Of a stretch of DNA of 64,000 nucleotides, positions 28,080-37,526 are shown piece after piece; the first letter of the stretch is position 1, and each line of letters starts with the position of its first letter. The stretch lies in assembly GCF_018130765.1 (NCBI RefSeq), contig NZ_JAFCJZ010000002.1:493811-557810 (forward strand). Reading direction: 5' to 3'. The notes beneath the pieces were generated by a model. That model was not told the origin of the DNA. It did no database searches and saw only the letters and a program-made list of their open reading frames with translations. This DNA is from Bradyrhizobium iriomotense. GTDB lineage: Bacteria > Pseudomonadota > Alphaproteobacteria > Rhizobiales > Xanthobacteraceae. The position numbers and the translations under genes were made by a program.

Positions 28080-28886
28080 ATGTACGAATTCAAATATCAT
28101 CGCCCCGGCACCGTGCGCCAGGCGGCCAACCTCCTGGTGAAGAACGAGGACGCCAAGGTGATCGCCGGCGGCCACACGCTGATTCCCGTCATGAAGCAGC
28201 GCCTCGCAAGCCCGCCGCATCTGGTCGACCTCTCCCATATCGAGGGGCTCAACACGATCGAGATGAAGGGCCGCTCGCTCGTGATCGGCGCCACCGCCAA
28301 GCATGCGGAGGTCGCGACCTCCGCGATCGTCGGTGAAGCCATTCCGGCGCTGGCGAGCCTTGCCGGCGGGATCGGCGATCCCGCGGTGCGCCACAGGGGC
28401 ACGATCGGCGGCTCGCTCGCCAACAACGATCCGACCGCGGACTATCCGGCTGCGGTGCTCGCGCTGGGCGCCACCATCGTCACCAACAAGCGCCGTCTCA
28501 AGGCCGAGGAGTATTTCCAGGGCCTGTTCTCGACCGCGCTGGAAGCCGACGAGATCATCACCAAGGTGATGTTCCCGCTGCCGAAGAAGGCCGCCTATAT
28601 CAAATTCCGCAACCAGGCCTCGCGCTACGCGCTGGTCGGCGTGTTCGTGGCGCGCCGTCCGTCGGACGTGCGTGTTGCCGTCACCGGCGCCGGCTCCGAA
28701 GGCGTGTTCCGTGTCACCGCATTCGAGGAAGCGCTGAAGAAGCGCTTCTCGTCGAAGGTGCTGGATGGCATCGACGTGCCGGCGGAAGGTCTCAACAGCG
28801 ACATCCACGGCAGCGCCGAATACCGCGCGCATCTCATCGGTGTGCTGACGCGGCGGGCGGTCGATGCGGCCAACGCAAAGGAATAA
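28080..28886 (+). CDS. coxM: CO dehydrogenase-type medium (FAD) subunit
   Basis: A 268-residue flavoprotein of the CoxM/XdhB family. It starts MYEFKYHRPGTVRQA. The FAD pyrophosphate loops are AGGHTLIPVM and HRGTIGGSLANNDPTAD, and the C-terminal CO_deh_flav domain is present. It takes electrons from CoxS to FAD and on to the quinone pool. Without a large subunit in the cluster it must pair with a CoxL-like protein encoded elsewhere, or the complex is not assembled. coxD follows after about 60 bases. Confidence 0.93.
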   Translation: MYEFKYHRPGTVRQAANLLVKNEDAKVIAGGHTLIPVMKQRLASPPHLVDLSHIEGLNTIEMKGRSLVIGATAKHAEVATSAIVGEAIPALASLAGGIGDPAVRHRGTIGGSLANNDPTADYPAAVLALGATIVTNKRRLKAEEYFQGLFSTALEADEIITKVMFPLPKKAAYIKFRNQASRYALVGVFVARRPSDVRVAVTGAGSEGVFRVTAFEEALKKRFSSKVLDGIDVPAEGLNSDIHGSAEYRAHLIGVLTRRAVDAANAKE

Positions 28887-28947
28887 GCGGGCCACCAACT
28901 GGCCCGATACTTGCCCCGTGTGAGGGCGTAAACGAGACTGGCCTTTC

Positions 28948-29871
<924 letters not shown>

Positions 29872-29892
29872 CGCGCGCGTCATAACTAGCTC

Positions 29893-29997
29893 GTCATTCC
29901 GGGGCGCGCGTAGCGCGAACCCTGAATCCATCGCGCCGCAAGGACGGTGGATGAATGGATTCCGGGCTCGCGCCAAGCGGCGCGCCCCGGAATGACG
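29893..29997. repeat. Family A palindromic repeat, copy 2
   Basis: It begins GTCATTCCGGGGCGCGCG and ends GCGCCCCGGAATGACG, with the inner pair CCCTGAATCCAT and ATGGATTCCGGGCTCGCG. It sits between coxD and coxE, adding a hairpin to the polycistronic message. Same family as the copies at 24531, 34503, 41143, 46626 and 60732. Confidence 0.85.
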
Positions 29998-30016
29998 AGG
30001 GGATGGATACGAGACC

Positions 30017-31219
30017 ATGGCCATCAACCACCTTGCCCCCGAGCAGACGGAGCAGTTCGCCGACAACATCGTCGGCTTCGCCCGCGCGCTACGCTCCGCC
30101 GGCATGCCGGTGGGCCCTGGCGCCGTCATCGATGCCATGAGCGCGCTGCAGGTGATCGACATCGGCAACCGGTCCGATGTCTTCACCACGCTCGAGGCGA
30201 TCTTCGTCAAGCGCCATGAACATGCGCTGATCTTCAAGCAGGCCTTCAACCTCTTCTTCCGGCCTTCCGAAGAATGGAAGCACATGCTGGATTCGGTGCC
30301 GCTACCGGAGCAGGCCAAGAAGAAGCCGCAGGCCGGCGCCCGCCGCGTCCAGGAGGCGATGTCGCAGCCGCGCATGACCGAGACGCCGCAGCACCAGGAG
30401 CAGGATTTGCGCCTGTCGGTCTCCGACAAGGAGATCCTTCAGAAGAAGGACTTTGCACAGATGAGCGCGGCCGAGATCGCCGAGGCGCTTCACGCCGTCG
30501 AGCGGATGCACCTGCCGCAGGCTGAGCTGCTGACGCGCCGGCATAGGCCTGATGCTCGCGGCCTGCGCCTCGACCTCCGCCGCACGCTGCGGGCATCTTT
30601 ACGCACCGGCGGCGACATCATCGACATCCATCGCTTGGGGCGGATCGAGAAGCCGGCGCCGATCGTCGCGCTGCTCGATATCTCGGGCTCGATGAGCGAG
30701 TACACCCGCCTGTTCCTGCATTTCCTGCATGCGATCACGGATGCGCGAAAGCGCGTCTCGGTGTTCCTGTTCGGCACGCGCCTCACCAACGTCACCCGGG
30801 CGCTGCGCCAGCGCGATCCCGACGAGGCGCTGGCGAGCTGCTCGGCCTCGGTCGAGGACTGGGCCGGCGGCACGCGAATCTCGGCCTCGCTGCACAACTT
30901 CAATAAATTGTGGGCGCGGCGGGTGCTGAGCCAGGGCGCCATCGTGCTCCTGATCTCCGACGGCCTGGAGCGGGAGGCCGATTCCAGGCTGGCCTTCGAG
31001 ATGGACCGGCTGCACCGGTCCTGCCGGCGGCTGATCTGGCTCAACCCGCTGCTGCGGTTCGGCGGCTTCGAGGCCAAGGCCCAGGGCATCAAAATGATGC
31101 TCCCGCACGTTGACGAATTCCGGCCCGTGCATAATTTGAGTTCGATCCAGGAGCTGATCACGACGCTCTCCCGGCCGCTGCCGCCGCATCACCGCAGCCT
31201 GATCCGCTCCGCAGCTTGA
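30017..31219 (+). CDS. coxE: CoxE-type VWA domain protein
   Basis: A 400-residue protein with a C-terminal von Willebrand A domain. The MIDAS motif is DISGSMSEYTRL, with later Thr and Asp positions in GGTRIS and LISDGLER. The N-terminal half is charged and coiled-coil-like. CoxE proteins work with the CoxD ATPase in maturing the molybdenum site of CO dehydrogenase-like enzymes. The ATG at 30017 follows the repeat and lies 145 bases after coxD. XdhC-like genes follow after a short gap. Confidence 0.92.
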   Translation: MAINHLAPEQTEQFADNIVGFARALRSAGMPVGPGAVIDAMSALQVIDIGNRSDVFTTLEAIFVKRHEHALIFKQAFNLFFRPSEEWKHMLDSVPLPEQAKKKPQAGARRVQEAMSQPRMTETPQHQEQDLRLSVSDKEILQKKDFAQMSAAEIAEALHAVERMHLPQAELLTRRHRPDARGLRLDLRRTLRASLRTGGDIIDIHRLGRIEKPAPIVALLDISGSMSEYTRLFLHFLHAITDARKRVSVFLFGTRLTNVTRALRQRDPDEALASCSASVEDWAGGTRISASLHNFNKLWARRVLSQGAIVLLISDGLEREADSRLAFEMDRLHRSCRRLIWLNPLLRFGGFEAKAQGIKMMLPHVDEFRPVHNLSSIQELITTLSRPLPPHHRSLIRSAA

Positions 31220-31230
31220 GAGGCTTAACC

Positions 31231-31554
31231 ATGCTCGATCGCGACGAGGACATTCTGAAGGCGGCGGAGGACTGGCACAAGGCCGGCCGTGGCGTCGCGC
31301 TCGCCACCGTTGTCGAGACCTGGGGCTCGGCGCCGCGTCCGGCGGGCTCGAGCCTCGTCATCAACGACGAGGGGACCTTCCTCGGCTCCGTGTCCGGCGG
31401 CTGCGTCGAGGGCGCCGTGGTCACCGAGGCCATGGACGTGATCGAGAGCGGCAAGCCAAAAATGCTGGAGTTCGGCGTCGCCGACGAGACCGCCTGGAAT
31501 GTCGGGCTGTCCTGCGGCGGCACCATCCGCGTCTTCGTCGAGAAGGTCGGCTAG
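31231..31554 (+). CDS. XdhC/CoxF-like maturation protein, N-terminal half
   Basis: A 107-residue protein equal to the N-terminal XdhC_CoxI domain. It has RGVALATVVETWGSAPRPAG, then GSVSGGCVEGAV, and ends with LSCGGTIRVFVE. XdhC proteins bind sulfurated molybdenum cofactor and load it into xanthine dehydrogenase-type enzymes. In most bacteria this domain is fused to a Rossmann domain; here the Rossmann half is the next gene, starting 2 bases later in another frame. The ATG at 31231 fits. A deliberate split rather than a frameshift is likely because both halves have sensible ends. Confidence 0.88.
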   Translation: MLDRDEDILKAAEDWHKAGRGVALATVVETWGSAPRPAGSSLVINDEGTFLGSVSGGCVEGAVVTEAMDVIESGKPKMLEFGVADETAWNVGLSCGGTIRVFVEKVG

Positions 31555-31556
31555 CC

Positions 31557-32258
31557 GTGAAGCTCGCGATTTTGCACGAACTCAATGCCGAGCGCGCCGC
31601 GCGCCGGCCGGTGATTTTGGTCACCGAGACCGAGACCGGCGAGCAGCGCCTGGTGAAGGCTGCGGACTTCGCAAAAGACCCGCTGCGGGCCGAGCTGGAG
31701 AAGCAGCTTCGCATGGGCAAGAGCGCCAATGTCGAAGCCGGCGGCAAAAAACTGTTCCTCAACGTCTACGCGCCGACCGCAAAGCTCGTCATCATCGGCG
31801 CCGTCCATATCAGCCAGGCGCTCGCGCCATTGGCGCGCTCGCTCGGCTATGACGTCACCGTCGTCGATCCCCGCACGGCGTTTGCGAGCCCCGAGCGCTT
31901 TCCCGACATTCCGCTGGTCGCGGAATGGCCCGACACGGCGCTGCCGCCGCTCAATGTCGACGCCTACACGGCGTTCGTCGCGGTGACGCACGATCCCAAG
32001 ATCGACGATCCCGCGCTGCTGCACGCCTTCGAGCGCAACTGCTTCTATATCGGTGCGCTCGGCTCGCGGAAGACGCACGCCAAGCGCGGCGACCGGCTGC
32101 GGGCACAGGGTGCGAAGGAGAGCGACATCGCGCGCATCCACGCGCCCATTGGGCTAGCGATCGGCGCGGTCTCGCCGTCGGAGATCGCGGTGTCGATCAT
32201 GGCCGAGATCACGGCGGTGCTTCGGCTGCCTCCCAAGGAAAAAGAAGAAGCGGCATGA
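31557..32258 (+). CDS. XdhC-like maturation protein, Rossmann half
   Basis: A 233-residue protein whose core (about 75-215) is the XdhC Rossmann domain: LVIIGAVHISQALA as the nucleotide loop, VVDPRTAFASPERFP, VTHDPKIDDPAL, YIGALGSRKTHAKR and HAPIGLAIGAVSPSEIAVSI. These are the usual landmarks. It should act with the preceding small protein in sulfurating the Mo cofactor. The GTG start lies 2 bases after the previous stop, and the next gene overlaps by 4 bases (ATGA). Confidence 0.9.
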   Translation: MKLAILHELNAERAARRPVILVTETETGEQRLVKAADFAKDPLRAELEKQLRMGKSANVEAGGKKLFLNVYAPTAKLVIIGAVHISQALAPLARSLGYDVTVVDPRTAFASPERFPDIPLVAEWPDTALPPLNVDAYTAFVAVTHDPKIDDPALLHAFERNCFYIGALGSRKTHAKRGDRLRAQGAKESDIARIHAPIGLAIGAVSPSEIAVSIMAEITAVLRLPPKEKEEAA

Positions 32259-33859
32259 AATTCGGCCCGGCGAGCCCCAAGGATGCGATCGGCGGGGTGA
32301 CCGTCCACACCCTGCGCCAGGGACCTCTGGTGCTGAAGAAGGGCACGACCATTGGACCTGCCGAGGTCGAGCAGCTCGAGCGCGCCGGCATCAAGGACAT
32401 TGTCGTCGTTCGCATGGAGGCGGGCGACGTCTCCGAGGACGTTGCGGCCGCCAGCATCGCGCTTGCCGTCGGCGGCGAGGGCATCCATGTCGAGCGCGCC
32501 TTCACCGGCCGCGCCAATCTGTTCGCGGCGCAGCCGGGCGTGCTGGTGATCGACCGCGCCGCGGTCGACCGCATCAACAATATCGACGAGGCCATAACCT
32601 TTGCGACGCTCACCGCTTTCAAGCCGGTGGTCGAGGGCGAGATGGTCGGCACCGTCAAGATCATCCCGTTCGGCGTCGAAGGAAGCTTGCGTGATGCCGC
32701 GGTGATGGCCGCGGGCAAGGACGTCCTCAAGATCGCGCCTTACGTGATCCAGCGCGTCGGCGTGGTCTCGACGCTGCTGCCGGGCCTGTCGTCCAAGGTA
32801 ATCGACAAGACGCTGCGCGTCACTGCCGAGCGCCTTGCGCCGGCCGGCGCCAGCATCATCGCCGAGCGGCGGGTCCAGCACGACGAGCGGGCGCTGTCGG
32901 CGGCGATCAAGGAGTTGCTCGCGATCGGCGCCGAGCTCGTCATCGTCTTCGGGGCGTCTGCGATCGCCGACCGCCGTGACGTCATCCCCGCGGCCGTCAC
33001 CGGGATCGGCGGCGAGATCGAGCATTTCGGCATGCCGGTCGATCCCGGCAATCTCCTGCTGATCGCGCGGGCCGGCGGCGTGCCGGTCTTGGGCGCGCCG
33101 GGCTGCGCCCGCTCGCCGGTCGAGAACGGGTTCGACTGGGTCTTGATGCGGCTTCTCGCCGGCATCAAGGTGACGCGGTCCGAGCTGATGGGCATGGGCG
33201 TCGGCGGCCTCTTGATGGAAATCGTGACGCGGCCGCAGCCGCGCGCACAGCCGGAGACCGAGGGCAACAGCCAGGTCGCCGCCATCGTGCTCGCGGCCGG
33301 CCGTTCCACGCGCATGGGCGGACCGAACAAGCTGCTCGCCGAGCTCGATGGCAAGAAGCTGGTGCGCATCGCGGCCGAGCAGGCGCTGGCTTCGAAAGCA
33401 TCCGAGGTGATCGTCGTCACCGGCCATCAGACCGAGCTGGTCGAGCAGGCGCTGCAAGGTCTGAAGGTAAAGTTCGTTCGCAATCCGGATTTCGCAGGCG
33501 GCATCGCCAGCTCGGTCAAGGCTGGCATCGCGGCTGTGCCCGAGACCTGCGACGGCGCCCTGGTTTGTCTCGGCGACATGCCGCTGATCGACGCCGGCCT
33601 GATCGATCGTCTCATCGACAGTTTTGCGCCGGATCGCGGCAATCTCATCGTCGTGCCCGTCAGCGAGGGCCGCCGCGGCAATCCCGTGCTGTGGTCGCGC
33701 CGCTTCTTTAGGGAGTTGATGACGCTCGACGGCGACGTCGGCGCGCGGCACCTGATCGCCAAGCACACCGAAGCCGTCGCCGAAGTGCCGGTCGACGGCG
33801 AGAGCGCCTTCCTCGACATCGACACGCCGCAGGCGCTGGAAGCGGCACGACGGGGATGA
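32255..33859 (+). CDS. Molybdopterin-binding / MobA-like nucleotidyltransferase fusion
   Basis: A 534-residue fusion. Residues 1-330 resemble MoeA/MogA-type molybdopterin-binding proteins, with GASAIADRRDVIPAAV and the conserved PGNLLLIA segment. From about 345 to the end is a GT-A-type nucleotidyltransferase like MobA/MocA, with AAIVLAAGRSTRMGGPNKLL (binding the nucleotide), LVCLGDMPLI and a RGNPVLW motif. Together they suggest insertion of Mo and attachment of a cytidine nucleotide to the cofactor. The start overlaps the XdhC gene. It is the last gene of the cox cluster here. Confidence 0.9.
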   Translation: MKFGPASPKDAIGGVTVHTLRQGPLVLKKGTTIGPAEVEQLERAGIKDIVVVRMEAGDVSEDVAAASIALAVGGEGIHVERAFTGRANLFAAQPGVLVIDRAAVDRINNIDEAITFATLTAFKPVVEGEMVGTVKIIPFGVEGSLRDAAVMAAGKDVLKIAPYVIQRVGVVSTLLPGLSSKVIDKTLRVTAERLAPAGASIIAERRVQHDERALSAAIKELLAIGAELVIVFGASAIADRRDVIPAAVTGIGGEIEHFGMPVDPGNLLLIARAGGVPVLGAPGCARSPVENGFDWVLMRLLAGIKVTRSELMGMGVGGLLMEIVTRPQPRAQPETEGNSQVAAIVLAAGRSTRMGGPNKLLAELDGKKLVRIAAEQALASKASEVIVVTGHQTELVEQALQGLKVKFVRNPDFAGGIASSVKAGIAAVPETCDGALVCLGDMPLIDAGLIDRLIDSFAPDRGNLIVVPVSEGRRGNPVLWSRRFFRELMTLDGDVGARHLIAKHTEAVAEVPVDGESAFLDIDTPQALEAARRG

Positions 33860-33871
33860 AGGTGCCGTGAT

Positions 33872-33988
33872 CCGTAGGGTGGGTTAGCCTTGCGGCTGCG
33901 CGAAGCGTAGGCGCTGGGCGTAACCCACCATGCTTCCTCGTTTGCTGAGCCAAGTTGGTGGATTACGCTTCGCTAATCCACCCTACGG
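33872..33988. repeat. Intergenic inverted repeat (family F)
   Basis: CCGTAGGGTGGGTTAGCC at the left faces CTAATCCACCCTACGG at the right, with inner arms GGCGTAACCCACCATG and GGTGGATTACGCTTCG. It can fold into a long hairpin. It lies between the cox cluster and the DUF4189 gene. Single copy in the window. Confidence 0.7.
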
Positions 33989-34086
33989 CATCTCCCAACT
34001 CTCCGATTTCAACCACCCGTTCACCATCTGGAAACGACCGCCGCTTAGAGTTGCCGCCACCTGCCTTGGGGGTGAGGGGTTTTTCC

Positions 34087-34476
34087 ATGGCTTCGAACGT
34101 CGTCGCGCGCCGTTGCGCGATGTTTTTCTTTGCGCTGTCGGTCTGTGTTGCCGGTGCCCGCCACATCACCAATGCGCACGCCGCCGGCGCCTTTGCAGTC
34201 GGCAAGTGCGGCGCTTATGGTCAGGCCTTTGACTACGGCGCCGAGCACGAAGCCCGGGCCGCCGCGCAGAAGCAGTGCAAGGGCGATTGCACGACGGTGA
34301 CGATGAAGCGCGCTTGCGCGGCGATGTCGGTCGATCTCGCCAACCCCTGCGGCGCTTACGGCTACGCCGTCAAGCCGAAGATCTCGGCTTCGCTCAATGC
34401 CGCCACGCGCGAATGCTACAAGTACGGCGGCAAGGAATGCGTGATCCGCGCCTGGGCCTGCGACGTAAAAGGCTGA
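34087..34476 (+). CDS. Exported DUF4189-like Cys-rich protein
   Basis: A 129-residue protein. The start MASNVVARRCAMFFFALSVC is a signal peptide, with likely cleavage after NAHAAG. The mature part has a repeated pattern: KCGAYGQAFDYGAEHEARAAA followed by QKQCKGDCTTV, then PCGAYGYAVKP and ECYKYGGKECVIRAWACD. The six or more Cys should form disulfides in the periplasm. This is the DUF4189 layout; no function is known for the family. The ATG at 34087 gives a normal signal peptide. The gene is flanked on both sides by palindromic repeats. Confidence 0.8.
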   Translation: MASNVVARRCAMFFFALSVCVAGARHITNAHAAGAFAVGKCGAYGQAFDYGAEHEARAAAQKQCKGDCTTVTMKRACAAMSVDLANPCGAYGYAVKPKISASLNAATRECYKYGGKECVIRAWACDVKG

Positions 34477-34502
34477 TTTTTCGAACGCTGATTCCTCTTG
34501 CT

Positions 34503-34622
34503 GTCATTCCGGGGCGATGCGTAGCATCGAGCCCGGAATCCATAACCACTATCGGGAGTATGGATTCTCGGGTGCGCAATTGCGCACCTTAGCTCGCGCC
34601 AAGCGGCGCGCCCCGGAATGAC
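34503..34622. repeat. Family A palindromic repeat, copy 3
   Basis: The left arm GTCATTCCGGGGCGATGC...CCGGAATCCATAACCAC and the right arm starting TATGGATTC and ending CGCCCCGGAATGAC match the two halves around the GIY-YIG gene at 60732-61127, but here only about ten bases separate them. The right arm holds a 16-bp perfect palindrome, GTGCGCAATTGCGCAC, at 34572-34587. Confidence 0.85.
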
Positions 34623-34635
34623 AGTTGAGGAAAAG

Positions 34636-35046
34636 ATGCAGTTCGACACCAAGATCGCCGTCGTGATCCGCACCGATCTTCAGGCCTGGCAGAAGCTCAA
34701 CGTTGCGGCCTTTCTCACCAGCGGCATCGCGGCTGCGTTTCCCGAATGCGTCGGCGAGCCCTATGAGGATGCCTCAAGCACGGAATATCTCTCGCTGATT
34801 GGCCAGCCGATCCTGATCTACGGCGCCGATGCCCCGGCGTTGTCGCGCGCACTCGATCGCGCACTGACGCGTGGCGTCAAGGCTGCCGTCTATACCGAAG
34901 ACATGTTCAAGACGACGCATGACGCCGCCAATCGCGAGGCGGTGAGGGCGGTGGCGCGCCCCGATCTCAATCTCGTCGGGATCGCGATGCGTGCCGAACG
35001 CAAGGTGATCGACAAGATCGTCGATGGGTTAAAGTTCCACAGCTGA
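34636..35046 (+). CDS. DUF2000 family protein
   Basis: A 136-residue protein. It starts MQFDTKIAVVIRTDLQAWQKLN and contains FLTSGIAAAFPECVGEPYEDAS, GQPILIYGAD and a C-terminal RPDLNLVGIAMRAERKVIDKIV. This matches the DUF2000 fold (peptidyl-tRNA hydrolase II-like), of unknown function. ATG 34636 was chosen because the upstream in-frame ATG (34618) lies within the repeat. It is a single gene between a repeat and adhP. Confidence 0.82.
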   Translation: MQFDTKIAVVIRTDLQAWQKLNVAAFLTSGIAAAFPECVGEPYEDASSTEYLSLIGQPILIYGADAPALSRALDRALTRGVKAAVYTEDMFKTTHDAANREAVRAVARPDLNLVGIAMRAERKVIDKIVDGLKFHS

Positions 35047-35194
35047 CTCGTCGGTGGCGCTTCGCGCCGCGTTGTCATCGCGGTGTCACGATCGCGCGAG
35101 CGCTTTGCGTAAACTTTGTGCGGTTTGACTCCAATCAAAGGCGCGCAGCCCGTCGCCGCTAGTCTGTTTCCGCAATTCAAAACGGAGCAGACTC

Positions 35195-36220
35195 ATGCCG
35201 ACCATGAAAGCCGCAGTCGTCAGACAATTCGGCAAGCCGCTGGTGATCGAGGACGTGCCGGTGCCGCAGCCCGGTCCCGGCGAGGTCCTGGTCAAGGTCA
35301 AGGCCTGCGGCGTCTGCCACACCGATCTGCACGCCGCCTCCGGCGACTGGCCGGTGAAACCGGTTCCGCCCTTCATCCCCGGCCACGAAGCCGCCGGCAT
35401 CGTCGCGGCGCTCGGGCCCGGCGTGAAGAACCTGAAGGTCGGCGATGCCGTCGGCGTCGCCTGGCTGCATGACGCCTGCATGTCGTGCGAATATTGCGAG
35501 ACCGGCTGGGAGACGCTGTGCGAGCACCAGCACAACACCGGCTACAGCGTGAACGGCGGCTTCGCCGAATATGTCATCGCCTCGGCCGCCTTCGCCGCAA
35601 AGCTGCCGGCAACGATTGATTTCGCGGGCATCGCGCCGATCCTCTGCGCGGGCGTCACCACTTACAAGGGTTTGAAGGAGACCGAGGCAAAGCCCGGCGA
35701 GTGGGTCGTGATCTCGGGCGTCGGCGGGCTCGGCCACGTCGCGGTTCAGTACGCCAAGGCGATGGGGCTCAAGGTTGCGGCCGTCGACATTGCCGAAGAC
35801 AAGCTCGAGCTCGCACGCGAGACCGGCGCCGATCTCGCCGTGAACGCGCTTGCAGCCGATGCGGTGGACAAGGTGTTGGCGGCAACCGGCGGCGGAGCTC
35901 ACGGCGTGCTGGTGACCGCGGTCTCGACCCCGGCATTCGCCCAAGCGCTGAAGATGGTCCGGCGGAAGGGCACCGTCAGCCTTGTCGGTCTGCCGCCGGG
36001 CGAGTTCCCGACGCCGATCTTCGATGTCGTGCTCAAGCGCATCACTGTGCGCGGCTCCATCGTCGGTACCCGCCGCGACCTGGATGAGGCCATCGCATTC
36101 GCCGCCGACGGCAAGGTCAAAGCCGAGGTGACGAAGGTGCCGCTTGCCGAGATCAACAACGTCTTCGACCGCATGAAGGCCGGCAAGATCGACGGCCGCA
36201 TGGTGCTGGACTTTGGCTAG
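35195..36220 (+). CDS. adhP: Zinc-dependent alcohol dehydrogenase, AdhP type
   Basis: A 341-residue medium-chain dehydrogenase that oxidises primary alcohols with NAD+. It has CGVCHTD (catalytic zinc Cys), GHEAAGIV (zinc His-Glu), a structural-zinc loop with [28 protein letters not shown], and the nucleotide loop [13 protein letters not shown]. These are characteristic of AdhP-like propanol-preferring enzymes. The ATG at 35195 (MPTMKAAVV) is the usual start. The gene ends 10 bases before a convergent GFA gene. Confidence 0.93.
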   Translation: MPTMKAAVVRQFGKPLVIEDVPVPQPGPGEVLVKVKACGVCHTDLHAASGDWPVKPVPPFIPGHEAAGIVAALGPGVKNLKVGDAVGVAWLHDACMSCEYCETGWETLCEHQHNTGYSVNGGFAEYVIASAAFAAKLPATIDFAGIAPILCAGVTTYKGLKETEAKPGEWVVISGVGGLGHVAVQYAKAMGLKVAAVDIAEDKLELARETGADLAVNALAADAVDKVLAATGGGAHGVLVTAVSTPAFAQALKMVRRKGTVSLVGLPPGEFPTPIFDVVLKRITVRGSIVGTRRDLDEAIAFAADGKVKAEVTKVPLAEINNVFDRMKAGKIDGRMVLDFG

Positions 36221-36230
36221 CGCCGGGACC

Positions 36231-36644
36231 TCACCCCGGCGGCATGCCTTCGAATTTCGGCAAGTCCGGATCGAGATGATCCCAGCCATGCCCGCGCGCT
36301 CCGTAGGTCACCGCCTGCGGTTTGTAGCGGGCGGGCTCGTCGAGGCTCGCGGCGCGGATGGTGAAGACATCGGGCATCGCGGCGAAGGTCAAATAGACCG
36401 GCAGACCGCACTGCGGACAGAACCCGCGCGTCTTCACATTGCCGCTGTCGCCGACCATGTCCCAGTGCTTTGCCTCGCCGCTCAGCGTGACGCCGGCGCG
36501 CGCGAAGGTCGCGTAGGAGCCGTGGCCGCTGCCGCTTTCCCGCTGGCAGTCCCGGCACTGGCAGTGATTGCTGAACAGCGGCTCACCGACAATCGAATAG
36601 CGGATCGCGCCGCAGGCGCAGCCGCCGGTATAGGGCTTGTCCAT
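36231..36644 (-). CDS. GFA (glutathione-dependent formaldehyde-activating/CENP-V) family protein
   Basis: A 137-residue zinc protein. Cys ligands appear in GGCACGAIRY, HCQCRDCQRESG and FCPQCGLPVY, the Gfa/CENP-V fold. Family members include S-(hydroxymethyl)glutathione synthase, but most are uncharacterised, so enzyme activity should not be assumed. It is the last gene of an ArsR-SRPBCC-GFA group on the minus strand, starting 12 bases after the SRPBCC stop. Confidence 0.85.
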   Translation of the reverse strand: MDKPYTGGCACGAIRYSIVGEPLFSNHCQCRDCQRESGSGHGSYATFARAGVTLSGEAKHWDMVGDSGNVKTRGFCPQCGLPVYLTFAAMPDVFTIRAASLDEPARYKPQAVTYGARGHGWDHLDPDLPKFEGMPPG

Positions 36645-36656
36645 CGCGATAACTCC

Positions 36657-37115
36657 TTACTCGCCACTGATCTCGTCGAGCTGGCGGACGACCTTCTTCC
36701 AGCCGCCGCTCATCACCGTGTAGGCCGACTCGTTCCTGGGCAGGACGAAGCCGGCATGAACCAGGCGGATCCGCGTGCCGGCTTCGACCGGGGTGAGGGA
36801 CCAGGTCACGACAGTGTCGAGCGGCGCGCCATAGCCGGTGTTGCGCTCGTCCCCGCCCTTCCAGGCATAGACGAGGCGCCTGAACGCCACGACCTCGAGA
36901 ACCCGGCAATGGATGACGCCGTCCCAATTGCCGCCCGGTTTGGTCTGAAACGTGAAGGCGTTGCCTTCGACGGCTTCGAACCCGGTCGGCTGCATCAGCC
37001 AGCGCGCGATCAGCTGCGCGCTGGTCAGCGCCTTCCAGATCGTCTCGGCCGTGTGAGGGAAGACCTCGTCGATGACGATGTCCTTTGTTTCGGCTTTCAA
37101 CGCGGCTGCACTCAC
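36657..37115 (-). CDS. AHSA1/SRPBCC domain protein
   Basis: A 152-residue helix-grip protein. It begins MSAAALKAETKDIVIDEVFPH, with HTAETIWKALTSAQLIARWLM at the first helix and WDGVIHCRVLEV in the sheet. This is the Aha1/START-like pattern (SRPBCC), often paired with an ArsR repressor. Its start overlaps the ArsR gene stop by 4 bases, so they are co-expressed. Ligand unknown. Confidence 0.88.
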   Translation of the reverse strand: MSAAALKAETKDIVIDEVFPHTAETIWKALTSAQLIARWLMQPTGFEAVEGNAFTFQTKPGGNWDGVIHCRVLEVVAFRRLVYAWKGGDERNTGYGAPLDTVVTWSLTPVEAGTRIRLVHAGFVLPRNESAYTVMSGGWKKVVRQLDEISGE

Positions 37116-37447
37116 GGATCGATCTCCTTCAAGAGGTCACGCAGGTTCTGGAAGCGCTCGCGCCAGAAGACGCCGTAATGATCCATCCAGGTCACCAGCG
37201 GCTCGAGTCCTTGCGGCGCGGCGCGGTAGTAGACGTTGCGGCCCTCGGCGCGCTCGGCGACGAGGCCGGCCTGCTTCAACGATTTCAGGTGCTGCGAGAT
37301 CGCGCCCTGGGTCACGCCGCTGCCGCGCGTCAGCTCGGCGACGCTGATCTCCTTGCTCTCGAACACACGCTCGAACACGGCGCGCCGCGTCGGATCGGCG
37401 AGGGCACGCATCACGGTGGTAACGGGATTTGGGGCGGCTTCAATCAT
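37112..37447 (-). CDS. ArsR-family repressor
   Basis: A 111-residue winged-helix repressor starting MIEAAPNPVTTVMRALADPTRRAVF. The recognition region is SGVTQGAISQHLKSLKQAGLV and the wing is AERAEGRNVYYRA. It lacks the Cys metal-binding motif of ArsR/SmtB, as in the group that is paired with SRPBCC proteins. ATG 37447 was preferred to TTG 37456. An inverted repeat just upstream (37456-37471) and a partial copy are likely autoregulatory operators. Confidence 0.9.
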   Translation of the reverse strand: MIEAAPNPVTTVMRALADPTRRAVFERVFESKEISVAELTRGSGVTQGAISQHLKSLKQAGLVAERAEGRNVYYRAAPQGLEPLVTWMDHYGVFWRERFQNLRDLLKEIDP

Positions 37448-37455
37448 ACGGTTCA

Positions 37456-37489
37456 ATTAGCATCTGCTAATGAATTAGTCAATGCTAAT
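37456..37489. promoter_or_regulatory. Tandem inverted repeats, likely ArsR operators
   Basis: ATTAGCA-TC-TGCTAAT (37456-37471) is a perfect 7-bp inverted repeat. A second, imperfect copy, ATTAGTCAATGCTAAT, follows at 37474-37489, with centres 18 bases apart and thus on nearly the same DNA face. They lie directly in front of the ArsR gene. Confidence 0.6.
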
Positions 37490-37526
37490 CTATTCGCTGG
37501 AATAGGGCTGCCTCACTGTCTTGACT

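Noticed and set aside
31231..32258. Frameshifted single xdhC gene
   Set aside because: Both parts have proper starts and stops with a 2-base gap and no sign of lost conserved sequence at the joint, so two genes are more likely.
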